A stretch of 33,779 bases of DNA from a virus: positions 1-33,779 of IMG/VR virus record IMGVR_UViG_3300009169_000817; one strand, given 5' to 3'. Shown one piece after another: positions 22,070-30,584 of the stretch; within the stretch, counting starts at the first letter, position 1, and each line of letters opens with the position of its first letter. The notes under the pieces were generated by a model. That model worked only from the letters and a program-made list of their open reading frames with translations. It was not told where the DNA came from and ran no database searches. The position numbers and the translations under genes are program-made.

Positions 22070-24438
22070 TGAAAGGAAGACTAACGATAAACAATGTTTT
22101 GATTGATATCAGCGAAGATATGCCAGTCCCTTTGTCTTATTCTATTGCTGATGTTAAAGAACCACAGAATCGAAAGAGGAACTATTCTAAAAATATTAAG
22201 CTACCAGGCACAAGAAGAAACAAAGCATTTTTCTCATCAACATATTCGTTGAGTTTATCAGCGATTGAGAATGCAACGGTAGGTTTTGACTTCGACCCAA
22301 CGCAACAAGTTCCAGCAACCTATTCAGAAGATGGTGATAATATTTTCATCGGGATGTGCAGACTTCAAAGCGTGACGATTGAAAATAAAAATTACTTTTT
22401 CAATATTGTTTTAATGACCAATATGGTCGAGTTGTTTTCGTTATTGAAAGATATTAAAGTTTCAGAATTGGGATGGTCGGAATATGACCATACATTATCA
22501 ATCACGAATATTGAAAATAGTTGGGCAACTTCGGTCGTTCAAAATGGTTCACCAGTTGCGAACTTTACGGGTGGTGTTCCTGATGGATTTGGATATCTAT
22601 ATCCGTTGGCGGATTATGGCTATTCGGGAAATCTTCGAGACTATAAAACAAATAATATATTCCCACATATTTATTTCCGAGAGATAATGACCAAGTGCTT
22701 TGCATTAGTCGGTCAGACTATCATTGGAAATTTTATTGATTCAGAAAGATTTAAACGATTCGTTCTTGGTTTTGGTGGTGGTGAGAAACAAAATGTAAGT
22801 GCATCCGATGTCTTGCAACGTAAAGCAGAATATACTGCGACGGGTTCATTCAGCGAAGATATAACTTACTCGTCGTTTGATACTCCATTTTTTCCATTGC
22901 CACCCACAGGAAATCTACTTTATAGATACAATTATAATTATAGTAAGATTTTAAAAATCGCTGATAATTTTTGGAGTGCAACAACATTGGTGGTGGATGC
23001 TCTTGGTCAGTTCGATGAAACAACTGGAGACTTTACGATTGCCAAGCAAGGGACTTATCAATTGTTATTTAATGGTGATGTTGATTTTACTTCGAGCGGT
23101 GGTTTATTAAGCACGGCAGCATTGAGGGTTGTAAGAAATGGAGCAGACCTCGGAAATATTTTTGTTACAAATAATACTGGAATAACCACATTCAATGGTT
23201 CGATAAATTTATCACTCAATGTTGGTGATGTGATTTCACTTGTATTTAAAATAGGATTTCAAAAAATAGATACTTCACAAACACTTCCCGAAGATATGCC
23301 AACGTACACCATTGGCATTGCTAATAGTGGAACTTGGAATTTCGAGTTGCGTTCATTGGGTGGTGTGCCAATCGATGGTGATACTATCTACTTGTCGAAT
23401 TACATTCCCGAAATGAAATGTTCAGATTTTTTGAATGGTGTAATCTTGGCTTTCAATCTTTACGTTGACGATGCAGATTCGGAAGGTGGTGTGAAAATAG
23501 AACCGTTGGATGATTTCTATTTAGGTTCAAACGTATTCGATGATATGACACAACTGCTCGACCATTCAAGGGAGCAGAAAATACTTTCATCATCACAGAT
23601 TAAAGGTAAAAATTATTTATACAAATTTCTCGAAGACAACGATTATTATAATCAAAATTATCGCAGCAAATTTGGTCAAGGTTATGGTGACAAGAACTAT
23701 CAAGTGCAATCGACATTCGAAAAAGGTGAACGAGTTTTTCAGTTACCATTTGCTCAGACCGTGCCGGTGGGAGTGCCAGGAACGAACATTGTTATTCCGA
23801 CCATAATTGCATTCGATGAAAATACTGGTGTTGTTACTCCATTCAAGGGAAAGCCACGAGCGTTTATTTATTCGGGATTGAGAGCATCCGATTCGTGGGT
23901 GTTGCGTAATTCAGCGGTGACAACAACATTCAACACTTACACATCTTATCCTTGCATTAATCACTTGGATGATTTAGATAATCCGACATTTGATTTTAAT
24001 TTTGAGTTACCGATTTTCTTGCAATGGTCGAATGCAAATTATGTCAATGAGAATATGTTTTCGGTTTATCACGAAAAGTTCTTGAAAGAAATAACTGGCA
24101 AAGATTCGAAAATATTCCAAGCATATTATAAGCTGAACAAGTCGCATATCCGACCACAATCATTCAGAAGGTTTGCAATGATTAATGGTGTATTGTTTAG
24201 AAAGAATGAGATAGTTGACTACAATGGAAATGGTGAAGAAACAACGTATATGGAACTCGTGAGAATAGTTGAGGGAAGTCGAAGAAGATTGATTCCAATT
24301 TTAGTGCCACAAGATTTGACTAATGATTTAGTTTCCGAAGGCGGGAACAATAGTAATGGAGCGGACACGGGTGTGTCTGTTGTTAGAGGCGAAATAAACA
24401 AAGCAGAAACAACTGCTAAATTAAGTTACGGAGGATAA
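22069..24438 (+). CDS. Large tail-tip/baseplate protein
   Basis: A 789-residue protein. The N-terminal domain carries KRNYSKNIKLPGTRRNKAFF followed by FIGMCRLQSVTIENKNYFFN, a pattern I associate with tail-tip proteins of Bacteroidota phages. The middle (about 300-420) is a beta-rich insert with TNF/C1q-like rhythm (FTIAKQGTYQLLFNGDVDFT, VVRNGADLGNIFV), perhaps a carbohydrate-binding or decoration domain. The C-terminal third includes LKEITGKDSKIFQAYYKLNK. It probably sits at the host-facing end of the tail. It lacks any enzymatic motif I can see. Confidence 0.65.
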   Translation: MKGRLTINNVLIDISEDMPVPLSYSIADVKEPQNRKRNYSKNIKLPGTRRNKAFFSSTYSLSLSAIENATVGFDFDPTQQVPATYSEDGDNIFIGMCRLQSVTIENKNYFFNIVLMTNMVELFSLLKDIKVSELGWSEYDHTLSITNIENSWATSVVQNGSPVANFTGGVPDGFGYLYPLADYGYSGNLRDYKTNNIFPHIYFREIMTKCFALVGQTIIGNFIDSERFKRFVLGFGGGEKQNVSASDVLQRKAEYTATGSFSEDITYSSFDTPFFPLPPTGNLLYRYNYNYSKILKIADNFWSATTLVVDALGQFDETTGDFTIAKQGTYQLLFNGDVDFTSSGGLLSTAALRVVRNGADLGNIFVTNNTGITTFNGSINLSLNVGDVISLVFKIGFQKIDTSQTLPEDMPTYTIGIANSGTWNFELRSLGGVPIDGDTIYLSNYIPEMKCSDFLNGVILAFNLYVDDADSEGGVKIEPLDDFYLGSNVFDDMTQLLDHSREQKILSSSQIKGKNYLYKFLEDNDYYNQNYRSKFGQGYGDKNYQVQSTFEKGERVFQLPFAQTVPVGVPGTNIVIPTIIAFDENTGVVTPFKGKPRAFIYSGLRASDSWVLRNSAVTTTFNTYTSYPCINHLDDLDNPTFDFNFELPIFLQWSNANYVNENMFSVYHEKFLKEITGKDSKIFQAYYKLNKSHIRPQSFRRFAMINGVLFRKNEIVDYNGNGEETTYMELVRIVEGSRRRLIPILVPQDLTNDLVSEGGNNSNGADTGVSVVRGEINKAETTAKLSYGG

Positions 24439-24442
24439 AAAT

Positions 24443-24964
24443 ATGTGCAGAACAAGCGTTGAAAGAAGAGTGGTAAAAGTATCAAGTATCGCTGGAGAAG
24501 TTCCAACGATTCCCGCAAGTGATGACCACACGGATGGAAGTTGGATTGCGACTGATGTTTATGTGGGTGAATTGTTTTTCAATTCAGCCGATGGAATAAT
24601 GTATACACGTTCATCGAATGGAATAGAAGTTGTCGGTGGTGGTGCGGGTGCAATCAAAGAATATTTTGCAATCATAACGCAAGCGGGAGTTACTGCTCCA
24701 ACCGTTGACACGTTGATAAAAAACACTATTGGTTCGGTTGCATTTGCTTATGATGACCCTGGCGAATTTGCTTTGAATTCGTCATCATTATTTCCATCGA
24801 ATAAAACCGTTTTTGCAATTGTTCCTTCACCGACAACTGGAACGTGTGCATTGTTTTGGAATTCATCTTCCAAAATAATTCTTCAAACTGCAAAAGATGG
24901 TGGTGGTGGATTTGATAACGACCAACTTACTAAGGCAACTATTCATATAATCGTATTGCCATAA
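24443..24964 (+). CDS. Tail-associated protein with fibre-like domains
   Basis: A 173-residue protein. The N-terminal half has DGSWIATDVYVGELFFNSAD and IMYTRSSNGIEVV, a motif found repeatedly in fibre and adhesin genes of Bacteroidota phages. The C-terminal half (YFAIITQAGVTAPTVDTLI, then FPSNKTVFAIVPSPTTG and ATIHIIVLP) matches another domain common at the end of such proteins. It lies between the tail-tip and tape measure genes, overlapping the latter by one base. Likely a minor tail or adhesion component. Confidence 0.65.
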   Translation: MCRTSVERRVVKVSSIAGEVPTIPASDDHTDGSWIATDVYVGELFFNSADGIMYTRSSNGIEVVGGGAGAIKEYFAIITQAGVTAPTVDTLIKNTIGSVAFAYDDPGEFALNSSSLFPSNKTVFAIVPSPTTGTCALFWNSSSKIILQTAKDGGGGFDNDQLTKATIHIIVLP

Positions 24965-27222
24965 TGGAACGCACCGTAATAATAGACGCACAAGTCAATA
25001 CTGGTAACTCGGTTGAAGATTTAGAAAAAGTTGCACAAGGATTTGATGACGTTGCTGATGCGTCAAGCAAATCGAATAGTCAAACACAAAAACAATTAGA
25101 TGACCTTAATAAGAAAGTTGAAAAAGGTGGGTTGACTTTTCGAGATTACTCAAAAGCGATTAAAGAATACCAAACAATCGCTATACAGGCTGGTGCAACA
25201 TCACCAATAGGACAAGAAGCTATTAGACGTGCGGGTGAGATAAAAGACGAATTAAAATCTATTGGCGAAGAAGTATCACGTGTTGGCGATGGCGGAAGAA
25301 AAATGCAAGCGGGCTTACAGTTAGGAGGAACAGTGGTTGCGGGTTATCAAGCATTCCAAGGTGTGACCGCAATGCTTGGCGTGGAAAACGAAGACTTATT
25401 AAAGACACTCACAAAGCTACAAGCAGCGCAAGGAGCACTTCAGGCAATAGAAACGATTCGGGCATCACTTGAAAAGGAATCGTTCTTGATGATTGAATTG
25501 CGCAATGCCAAAACAAAAGCGGCAACGGCTATTCAATGGTTATACAATGCAGCGATGAGTGCGAACCCGATGGGATTAGTTGTTCTTGCAATTGGAGCAT
25601 TGATTGCTGGTATTGGAATTTTAATTTCAAAAATGGGAGGTGTGACAGTAGTTTTTAATGCTCTCGGTAAAGTTGCATCATCGGTTCTTGATGGCATTGT
25701 TGCTGGTATTGATTATGCGATTGAATTGGCTGCGGGATTATTTGACGTTCTTACATTAGGATTATTTGACGCAAGTGGTTCTTATAAGAATTATAAAAAA
25801 TCTGTTGACGATGCAAATAAAGCAGAAAAAGAAAGGATTGAAACCTTAAATAAACAGATTGAAGCAAGTAAAGAAGTAATTAAAGAACAGGAAAATATAA
25901 GGAAAGCACATCAAAAAGCTGCCGATGACATACAAAAACAAAGAGATTTAATTGTAGGTAGATATGATAAAGAGATTGAGGTAGCCAATGCTGCGGGAAA
26001 AAATACCGAGCAGATGGAAATGGAAAAGTTAGAAATTGTGCGACAATCTACACTTGACCAAATTGCTGAGCTTAATAAAGTTTTAGATGCTGAAAGAATT
26101 ATAGCAGAAGAGAAGCAAAAAATTTACGAAGCAGAGCGGGATAAATTTAAGTCAGGACCAAGTTTTTTGGCTCAATTTGCAGAAATAGATGCTAGGGATG
26201 CAAAGGCAGCCGTAGCTGAAACAAAAAAATCATTAGGAGAATTAGCAACAGTTTACGACGATACGGAACAAAAAATAAATGTAAAAAGTGCAGAAAATCA
26301 AAAGAAAGCTAATGATGCTTTTAAAAAATCTGAAGAAGAAAAAACTGCAAAATTAAAAGAAGAAGGTGAAAAGCGAAAAGAACTTCAAAGACAATTGGAA
26401 GACCAGATTGCTGCTAACATAAAGGATGCTGATGAACGTGCAATCACTCAACTTCAATTGAAGCATCAACGTGAGCGTGACGAGTTGATTGAAAAGTATG
26501 GAAAGGAATCGGCTTTACTTGCAAATCTCGAAAGGATTCAAGCGGGAGAAAGAAACAAATTGCTTGATGAGATTCAAGAGGGGGATGCGGAAGAAAAGAA
26601 AAAAAGAGGTGAGGACAATTTACGAGTAGAGCAAGAAGTTAATGCAACAACAGGACAAGCATATGCAGATGCACAAGCAGCTTGGGATAAACTTCAAGAT
26701 GATAAACTTAAGAAAAAGAAAGAAACTGAAGACGCAATTTTTGCCGTGGGACAAGCTGCAATAAATGGATTGAAATCAATCGGTGAACTTGCAATCAAAG
26801 ACCAACAGAAAGCTTTGAAATTTTCAGCCGTAATGACTGCATCACAAATGGCATTGGATTCAGCAAAGGCAATCACGGGAGCGGTTGCATCAGTTAGGGG
26901 TGTTCCATTTCCCGCAAACATTCCCGCCATTGCGACTGCGGTTGCGACGGTACTTGGAAACATAGCAACGGCAGTCAAAGCATTCAAACAGGCAAAGGTC
27001 GGCTCTGCTCCATCCGTTTCAAGTTCGAGTGCATCGGGCTCAGGTGCGTCGAGTAGTGCGTCAGAGAACGAAGTGGTGAGGCGTGGAGCAAATGGTGAGA
27101 CCTTTACTGGTGAGCAACCAGCATTGACGAGACCACCAATGGCAAGAGTTTCGGTTTTGAATTCAGAACTACAAATGGTCAGACAAGAACAAGAAGCAAT
27201 CGTAGAACAATCAACTTTATAA
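24964..27222 (+). CDS. Tape measure protein
   Basis: A 752-residue, mostly helical protein with long coiled-coil stretches (about 285-560, Lys/Glu/Gln-rich) and a hydrophobic membrane-like segment at about 202-225 (MGLVVLAIGALIAGIGILIS) after a helical head (NPMGL preceding). A second hydrophobic part (TASQMALDSAKAITGAVASV at about 620-640, followed by PANIPAIATAVATVLGNIAT) is typical of the C-terminus of these proteins. The tape measure sets tail length and passes into the host envelope at injection. Using about 1.5 Å per residue, a tail near 110 nm would be expected. Confidence 0.85.
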   Translation: MERTVIIDAQVNTGNSVEDLEKVAQGFDDVADASSKSNSQTQKQLDDLNKKVEKGGLTFRDYSKAIKEYQTIAIQAGATSPIGQEAIRRAGEIKDELKSIGEEVSRVGDGGRKMQAGLQLGGTVVAGYQAFQGVTAMLGVENEDLLKTLTKLQAAQGALQAIETIRASLEKESFLMIELRNAKTKAATAIQWLYNAAMSANPMGLVVLAIGALIAGIGILISKMGGVTVVFNALGKVASSVLDGIVAGIDYAIELAAGLFDVLTLGLFDASGSYKNYKKSVDDANKAEKERIETLNKQIEASKEVIKEQENIRKAHQKAADDIQKQRDLIVGRYDKEIEVANAAGKNTEQMEMEKLEIVRQSTLDQIAELNKVLDAERIIAEEKQKIYEAERDKFKSGPSFLAQFAEIDARDAKAAVAETKKSLGELATVYDDTEQKINVKSAENQKKANDAFKKSEEEKTAKLKEEGEKRKELQRQLEDQIAANIKDADERAITQLQLKHQRERDELIEKYGKESALLANLERIQAGERNKLLDEIQEGDAEEKKKRGEDNLRVEQEVNATTGQAYADAQAAWDKLQDDKLKKKKETEDAIFAVGQAAINGLKSIGELAIKDQQKALKFSAVMTASQMALDSAKAITGAVASVRGVPFPANIPAIATAVATVLGNIATAVKAFKQAKVGSAPSVSSSSASGSGASSSASENEVVRRGANGETFTGEQPALTRPPMARVSVLNSELQMVRQEQEAIVEQSTL

Positions 27223-27235
27223 AAAAAATAAATTT

Positions 27236-27862
27236 ATGCATCCATTCTATTTAATCGATATCGACCTTGAAGATTCAGAAACTGAAATCGAATTCAACTC
27301 AATCGTTGACTATCCCGCTCATATGAGAGCGTTCGAAGCTTACGGAAAAAACGAAACCGAATACTTTATGGACGAAGAGCAACGCATTATAACTGGTGTT
27401 GTGATTGCCGAAGGAACACCAATCTATCGAAAGGATAAACAACTGGGCGAACACTATGTAATCTTCAACAAGGAAGCCATAAAAAAAATGTGGATTCTTT
27501 ATAATAAAAAAGGATATCGTGACCGTGTCAATAAGCAACACGATTCAGAAGATGTCATCAATCCGAGCAATGGAATCTTTATGGTTGAGCAATGGATTGT
27601 TGATTCAGAACGTGGAATGGGTGTGCCGAAAAACTTAGAGAAGCAAGGTATTCGTGATGGGTCTTGGATGATGTCTTACAAGGTTGAAGACCGAAAGCTT
27701 TGGAAGGAAATCAAAGCTGGGAAATACAATGGATTTAGCATTGAAGGTGTGTTCATTAAGTACCCGATTAAAGTAAAAAAAGCAGAGCAACAAACATCAA
27801 TGGAACAAAGAAAAATTGCTCGAAAATTATTTTCAATAATATCCAATTTTAATAAAAAATAG
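27236..27862 (+). CDS. XkdF-type prohead protease
   Basis: A 208-residue protein of the XkdF-type putative serine protease family: RIITGVVIAEGTPIYRKD (50-67), HYVIFNKEAIKKM, VNKQHDSEDVI with His102, GIFMVEQWIVDSERGMG, GSWMMSYKVEDRKLWKEIKA and GKYNGFSIEGVF. His102 with a serine in the GSW or GFS motif would form the active site. It is preceded by an A-rich leader and followed by the scaffold and capsid genes, the usual context. It would process the capsid and scaffold during head maturation. Confidence 0.82.
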   Translation: MHPFYLIDIDLEDSETEIEFNSIVDYPAHMRAFEAYGKNETEYFMDEEQRIITGVVIAEGTPIYRKDKQLGEHYVIFNKEAIKKMWILYNKKGYRDRVNKQHDSEDVINPSNGIFMVEQWIVDSERGMGVPKNLEKQGIRDGSWMMSYKVEDRKLWKEIKAGKYNGFSIEGVFIKYPIKVKKAEQQTSMEQRKIARKLFSIISNFNKK

Positions 27863-27885
27863 TCTTACAATCAAATAACTTAATT

Positions 27886-28479
27886 ATGTCCGATAAAAAA
27901 ACATTGACTGCTACTGAGAAGAAATCGAAACTTGCTTTTGAAACTTCAAAGAAACCAGTTGTAAAAAAATCAAAAGGTTTACTTTCTTCAATCAAGGAAG
28001 CTTTAGGAATTACTGAATCATTAGCCGAAGCACAATTGGCTGATGGCACTGTCATAATGTATGATGGTGAACTTGCAGTTGGAACGGTTTGTTCCGTTGC
28101 TTTAGAAGATGGAACAGAAGTGCCATTGGCTGAAGGTGAGCATATGCTTGGCGGTGAAATGGAAGGAATGAAAATCGTTGTTGATGCAACTGGAACGGTT
28201 GTTGAGATAATTGACGGAAGTGAAGAAGAAGAAGTTGAAGTTGAAGCTGAAGTTGAAGCTGAAATTGAGAAGGTCAACGAAGAGCAATCAACTGCAAAAT
28301 TATTGAAAGATTTCATTGCTAAACAAGATAAGAAATTTGCTGAACTTGAAAAAGTAAATAAAGCAAATCAAAAGACAATCTTGACAATGGCTGCTCACAT
28401 CGAGAAAATGGGAGTTGAAAAGAAAAAGTTCACAAGAACTGAGACTGCTCCATTGGATAAAGTTTCAAAATTAGCTTAA
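27886..28479 (+). CDS. Capsid scaffolding-like protein
   Basis: A 197-residue acidic, Lys/Glu-rich protein. A central small beta domain (LADGTVIMYDGELAVGTVC, then VDATGTVVEIIDG) is followed by an acidic repeat EVEVEAEVEAEIEK (about 115-128) and a C-terminal coiled coil (AKLLKDFIAKQDKKFAELEK). Its place between the prohead protease and the major capsid gene, plus charge and coiled coils, point to a scaffold. The pattern with a beta insert resembles others in Bacteroidota phages. Confidence 0.7.
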   Translation: MSDKKTLTATEKKSKLAFETSKKPVVKKSKGLLSSIKEALGITESLAEAQLADGTVIMYDGELAVGTVCSVALEDGTEVPLAEGEHMLGGEMEGMKIVVDATGTVVEIIDGSEEEEVEVEAEVEAEIEKVNEEQSTAKLLKDFIAKQDKKFAELEKVNKANQKTILTMAAHIEKMGVEKKKFTRTETAPLDKVSKLA

Positions 28480-28480
28480 C

Positions 28481-28514
28481 AAAAAATAAAAAATAAAAAA
28501 TAAAAAAATCAATT
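28481..28514 (+). promoter_or_regulatory. A-rich tandem-repeat leader of the capsid gene
   Basis: The heptamer aaaaaat is repeated three times in a row (28481-28501) and followed by aaaaaaa, just before the capsid ATG at 28515. No Shine-Dalgarno site is present. A-rich leaders promote translation in Bacteroidota, which suits the most abundant virion protein. Confidence 0.55.
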
Positions 28515-29501
28515 ATGGCAACTATTAAAATAGGACAAAAATTCGACTGGGACACTGATGCATTACCAGCTTACATCGATGAGAATTCAGATGTACTTTA
28601 TACACGTTTAGTTAACCAATCTAAATCAGTTAGATTGATGCAAACGGTTGAAGGTATCAAGGGAACTCAAGCATTACAATTGTTGGATTCAACTATTGTT
28701 TGGCAGAACGGTGCTTCTTGTGGATTCAATCCAGGCGGAACAGATGCTCTTTCTCAAAAGACAATTACGGTTGCCGACATCAAAGTTGAAAAAGAATTTT
28801 GTAATAAAGACCTTGTTGGTTTTTGGGCACAAAGAAAATTGAAACCAGGAGCGGGTGCTGAATTAGCTGAACTTCCTTTCGAAGAAACGATAATGAACCA
28901 ATTGTTATTGGAGAATCAAAAGAAAATTGAATACGCAATTTGGCAAGGTGATACCAATTCGATGGACGCAAGTTTAAATCGTTTTGACGGATTCGAAAAA
29001 CAACTTTCAAATCTTGCTGGTGTCATCAATATGAACACGACAAATGCGGTTGCAATTACTGATAACAATGCTTTAGCGGTCTTCCGTGCAGCGTTCGAAT
29101 CAATGGGTTCTACATTAACACAAGATGAGCGTTTCGCTATGTATACTTCGTGGGCAAATGTTCAGCACTTGATTGCTAACTTGATTACTTTAAATCTTTA
29201 CAATTATAATCCAGGTACACTTCAAGGTGGAATTATGATGGATGAGTATGTAATCATTCCAGGCACTCGTTGCAAAGTATGGTATGTTGAAGGCTTAACT
29301 GGTTCAGACAATATCTATGCGGGATTAGCTGGTGGAATGGGTGAGTTCATTGTTGGTACAGATACCGAAGGAGACTACACTAAAATCGAATCAGGATATG
29401 ATGCAAGACTTCAGTCATTATGGTTTAGATTACAATTCAGACTTGGTGTGACATTCCCTTTTGCAAATCAAATCGGTGTTTTTGCTCCATCTGTATCTTA
29501 A
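28515..29501 (+). CDS. Major capsid protein
   Basis: A 328-residue protein directly after protease and scaffold genes. The N-terminal DALPAYIDENSDVLYTRLV, the repeated use of short strands and the later FEETIMNQLLLENQKKIEYA followed by WQGDTNS are typical of HK97-fold capsid proteins in Bacteroidota phages. The C-terminus FRLQFRLGVTFPFANQIGVF fits the P-domain end. The strongest A-rich leader in the window precedes it, as expected for high expression. It would form the icosahedral shell. Confidence 0.85.
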   Translation: MATIKIGQKFDWDTDALPAYIDENSDVLYTRLVNQSKSVRLMQTVEGIKGTQALQLLDSTIVWQNGASCGFNPGGTDALSQKTITVADIKVEKEFCNKDLVGFWAQRKLKPGAGAELAELPFEETIMNQLLLENQKKIEYAIWQGDTNSMDASLNRFDGFEKQLSNLAGVINMNTTNAVAITDNNALAVFRAAFESMGSTLTQDERFAMYTSWANVQHLIANLITLNLYNYNPGTLQGGIMMDEYVIIPGTRCKVWYVEGLTGSDNIYAGLAGGMGEFIVGTDTEGDYTKIESGYDARLQSLWFRLQFRLGVTFPFANQIGVFAPSVS

Positions 29502-29527
29502 TTATTCACACTTAAAAAAATAAAAAA

Positions 29528-30052
29528 ATGATTGGTTGTGAAATAGCAAGTGGAAAAGCGAGAGGTTGCAGAACTGGATTCGCTGGAATAAAAATCTTCG
29601 ATGCATTCTCTTGGGATGACATCGAGACCATCACGGTTGTTGATGACGTAGTAACTGCATTAACATTGGCAAGTGGTAAACGTGCATATCGTTTTGAACT
29701 CGAAGAAGAAGTTGGAAGCTTCGGTCAAGTTATGACCGTGAGCAGACAAAATGGTTCTAAGGTAAACGCACAAACGTTGACCGTTCCATTCAATGGATTA
29801 TCTTCTGAAGATATCGAGACATTCGATAACTTAGCATCAACAAACTTCTGTGCAATCGTTCACTATTCAGACGGGACTTATCGTTTAGCTGGACGCAACA
29901 ACGGTATGGCAGTTGAGACCGACACAGAAACTTCGGGGACTGCTCACGAAGACAGAAACGGAACAGAGATTGTTGCAATGACAAAAGAACCACGCAAAGC
30001 ACCATTTATTGGGGCGAACATTGTGGCATCGTTGCAGATTGCAGCAAGCTAA
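29528..30052 (+). CDS. Virion structural protein, candidate major tail (tube) protein
   Basis: A 174-residue protein. The N-terminal GCEIASGKARGCRTGFAGIK is a signature I recall from a family found after the capsid gene in Bacteroidota siphoviruses, with later TLTVPFNGLSSEDIETFDNL and AIVHYSDGTYRLAGRNNGMA. The beta-rich size fits a tail tube subunit, and strong A-rich leader sequence (acttaaaaaaataaaaaa) suggests abundance. A terminator follows at 30077. The tube assignment is inferred, since the module order here is unusual. Confidence 0.65.
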   Translation: MIGCEIASGKARGCRTGFAGIKIFDAFSWDDIETITVVDDVVTALTLASGKRAYRFELEEEVGSFGQVMTVSRQNGSKVNAQTLTVPFNGLSSEDIETFDNLASTNFCAIVHYSDGTYRLAGRNNGMAVETDTETSGTAHEDRNGTEIVAMTKEPRKAPFIGANIVASLQIAAS

Positions 30053-30076
30053 AAAATAATATTAATCTAAAAATAT

Positions 30077-30109
30077 AAGGAAGGACAGAAGTTCCTTCCT
30101 TTTTTTTTA
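30077..30109 (+). terminator. Intrinsic terminator after the capsid/tail-tube genes
   Basis: A 9- to 10-base-pair stem (aaggaagga, 30077-30085 region, with tccttcctt, 30093-30101) with a short loop is followed by an eight-T run. It may limit transcription into the portal genes, so that capsid and tube proteins are made in excess. Confidence 0.85.
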
Positions 30110-30121
30110 TAATTTTATAGT

Positions 30122-30394
30122 ATGAAAAAAACAATTTGGATTAAAAGTTTAAAGTGCTTTGTCGATGTGTCGGAAGAAAATCGTTCATTGATTGAATCGG
30201 TTGGATTAGGTCACGAATTTAAAAATGAGAAAACAAATGTTAAAGGTAATCAAAGAACAACTCAATCTCTTATCACCGACGGCAACGGAACTGGCGACAA
30301 GCACCAGTCCGATGTTTCGATTCGAGATAAAAAATATACAAAAAAACACAAGTCAAACAATAACACTTCAGAATCTATCGACACACACGAATAG
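30122..30394 (+). CDS. Small protein overlapping the next gene
   Basis: A 90-residue protein. The first 43 residues (KKTIWIKSLKCFVDVSEENR, then SLIESVGLGHEF) look like a real small domain seen in other phages near capsid genes. The remainder is polar and low in complexity (DGNGTGDKHQSD, KKHKSNNN). It overlaps the next gene out of frame for 170 bases, in which the other frame looks more protein-like. The product may be real but its tail shaped by the neighbour's coding needs. Confidence 0.5.
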   Translation: MKKTIWIKSLKCFVDVSEENRSLIESVGLGHEFKNEKTNVKGNQRTTQSLITDGNGTGDKHQSDVSIRDKKYTKKHKSNNNTSESIDTHE

Positions 30395-30584
30395 AAGTGA
30401 TTTATTCGAATTGACGGAAGGAGTTGGAGAGGAAATTGAATTGGATAAGGGTCAATATAGCTATGAGATTTTCGATGCTGATGATACCTTGTGCGAAGTT
30501 GGAATGTTGCGAGTTTACGATTTGAATGATGAGGAAGTGAAGGCTTATAATGTTGCGGTAACAAACAAAGTTTATGAAGGATAA
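30225..30584 (+). CDS. Conserved phage structural-region protein
   Basis: A 119-residue protein, possibly starting at the second ATG (30237). The body FRFEIKNIQKNTSQTITLQN, then FELTEGVGEEIELDKGQYSY and EIFDADDTL forms the pattern of a small Ig-like or head-tail region protein common next to the capsid in Bacteroidota phages. Function is unknown. It overlaps the upstream gene by 170 bases and the portal gene by 11. Sequence quality over the overlap favours this frame. Confidence 0.65.
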   Translation: MRKQMLKVIKEQLNLLSPTATELATSTSPMFRFEIKNIQKNTSQTITLQNLSTHTNRSDLFELTEGVGEEIELDKGQYSYEIFDADDTLCEVGMLRVYDLNDEEVKAYNVAVTNKVYEG

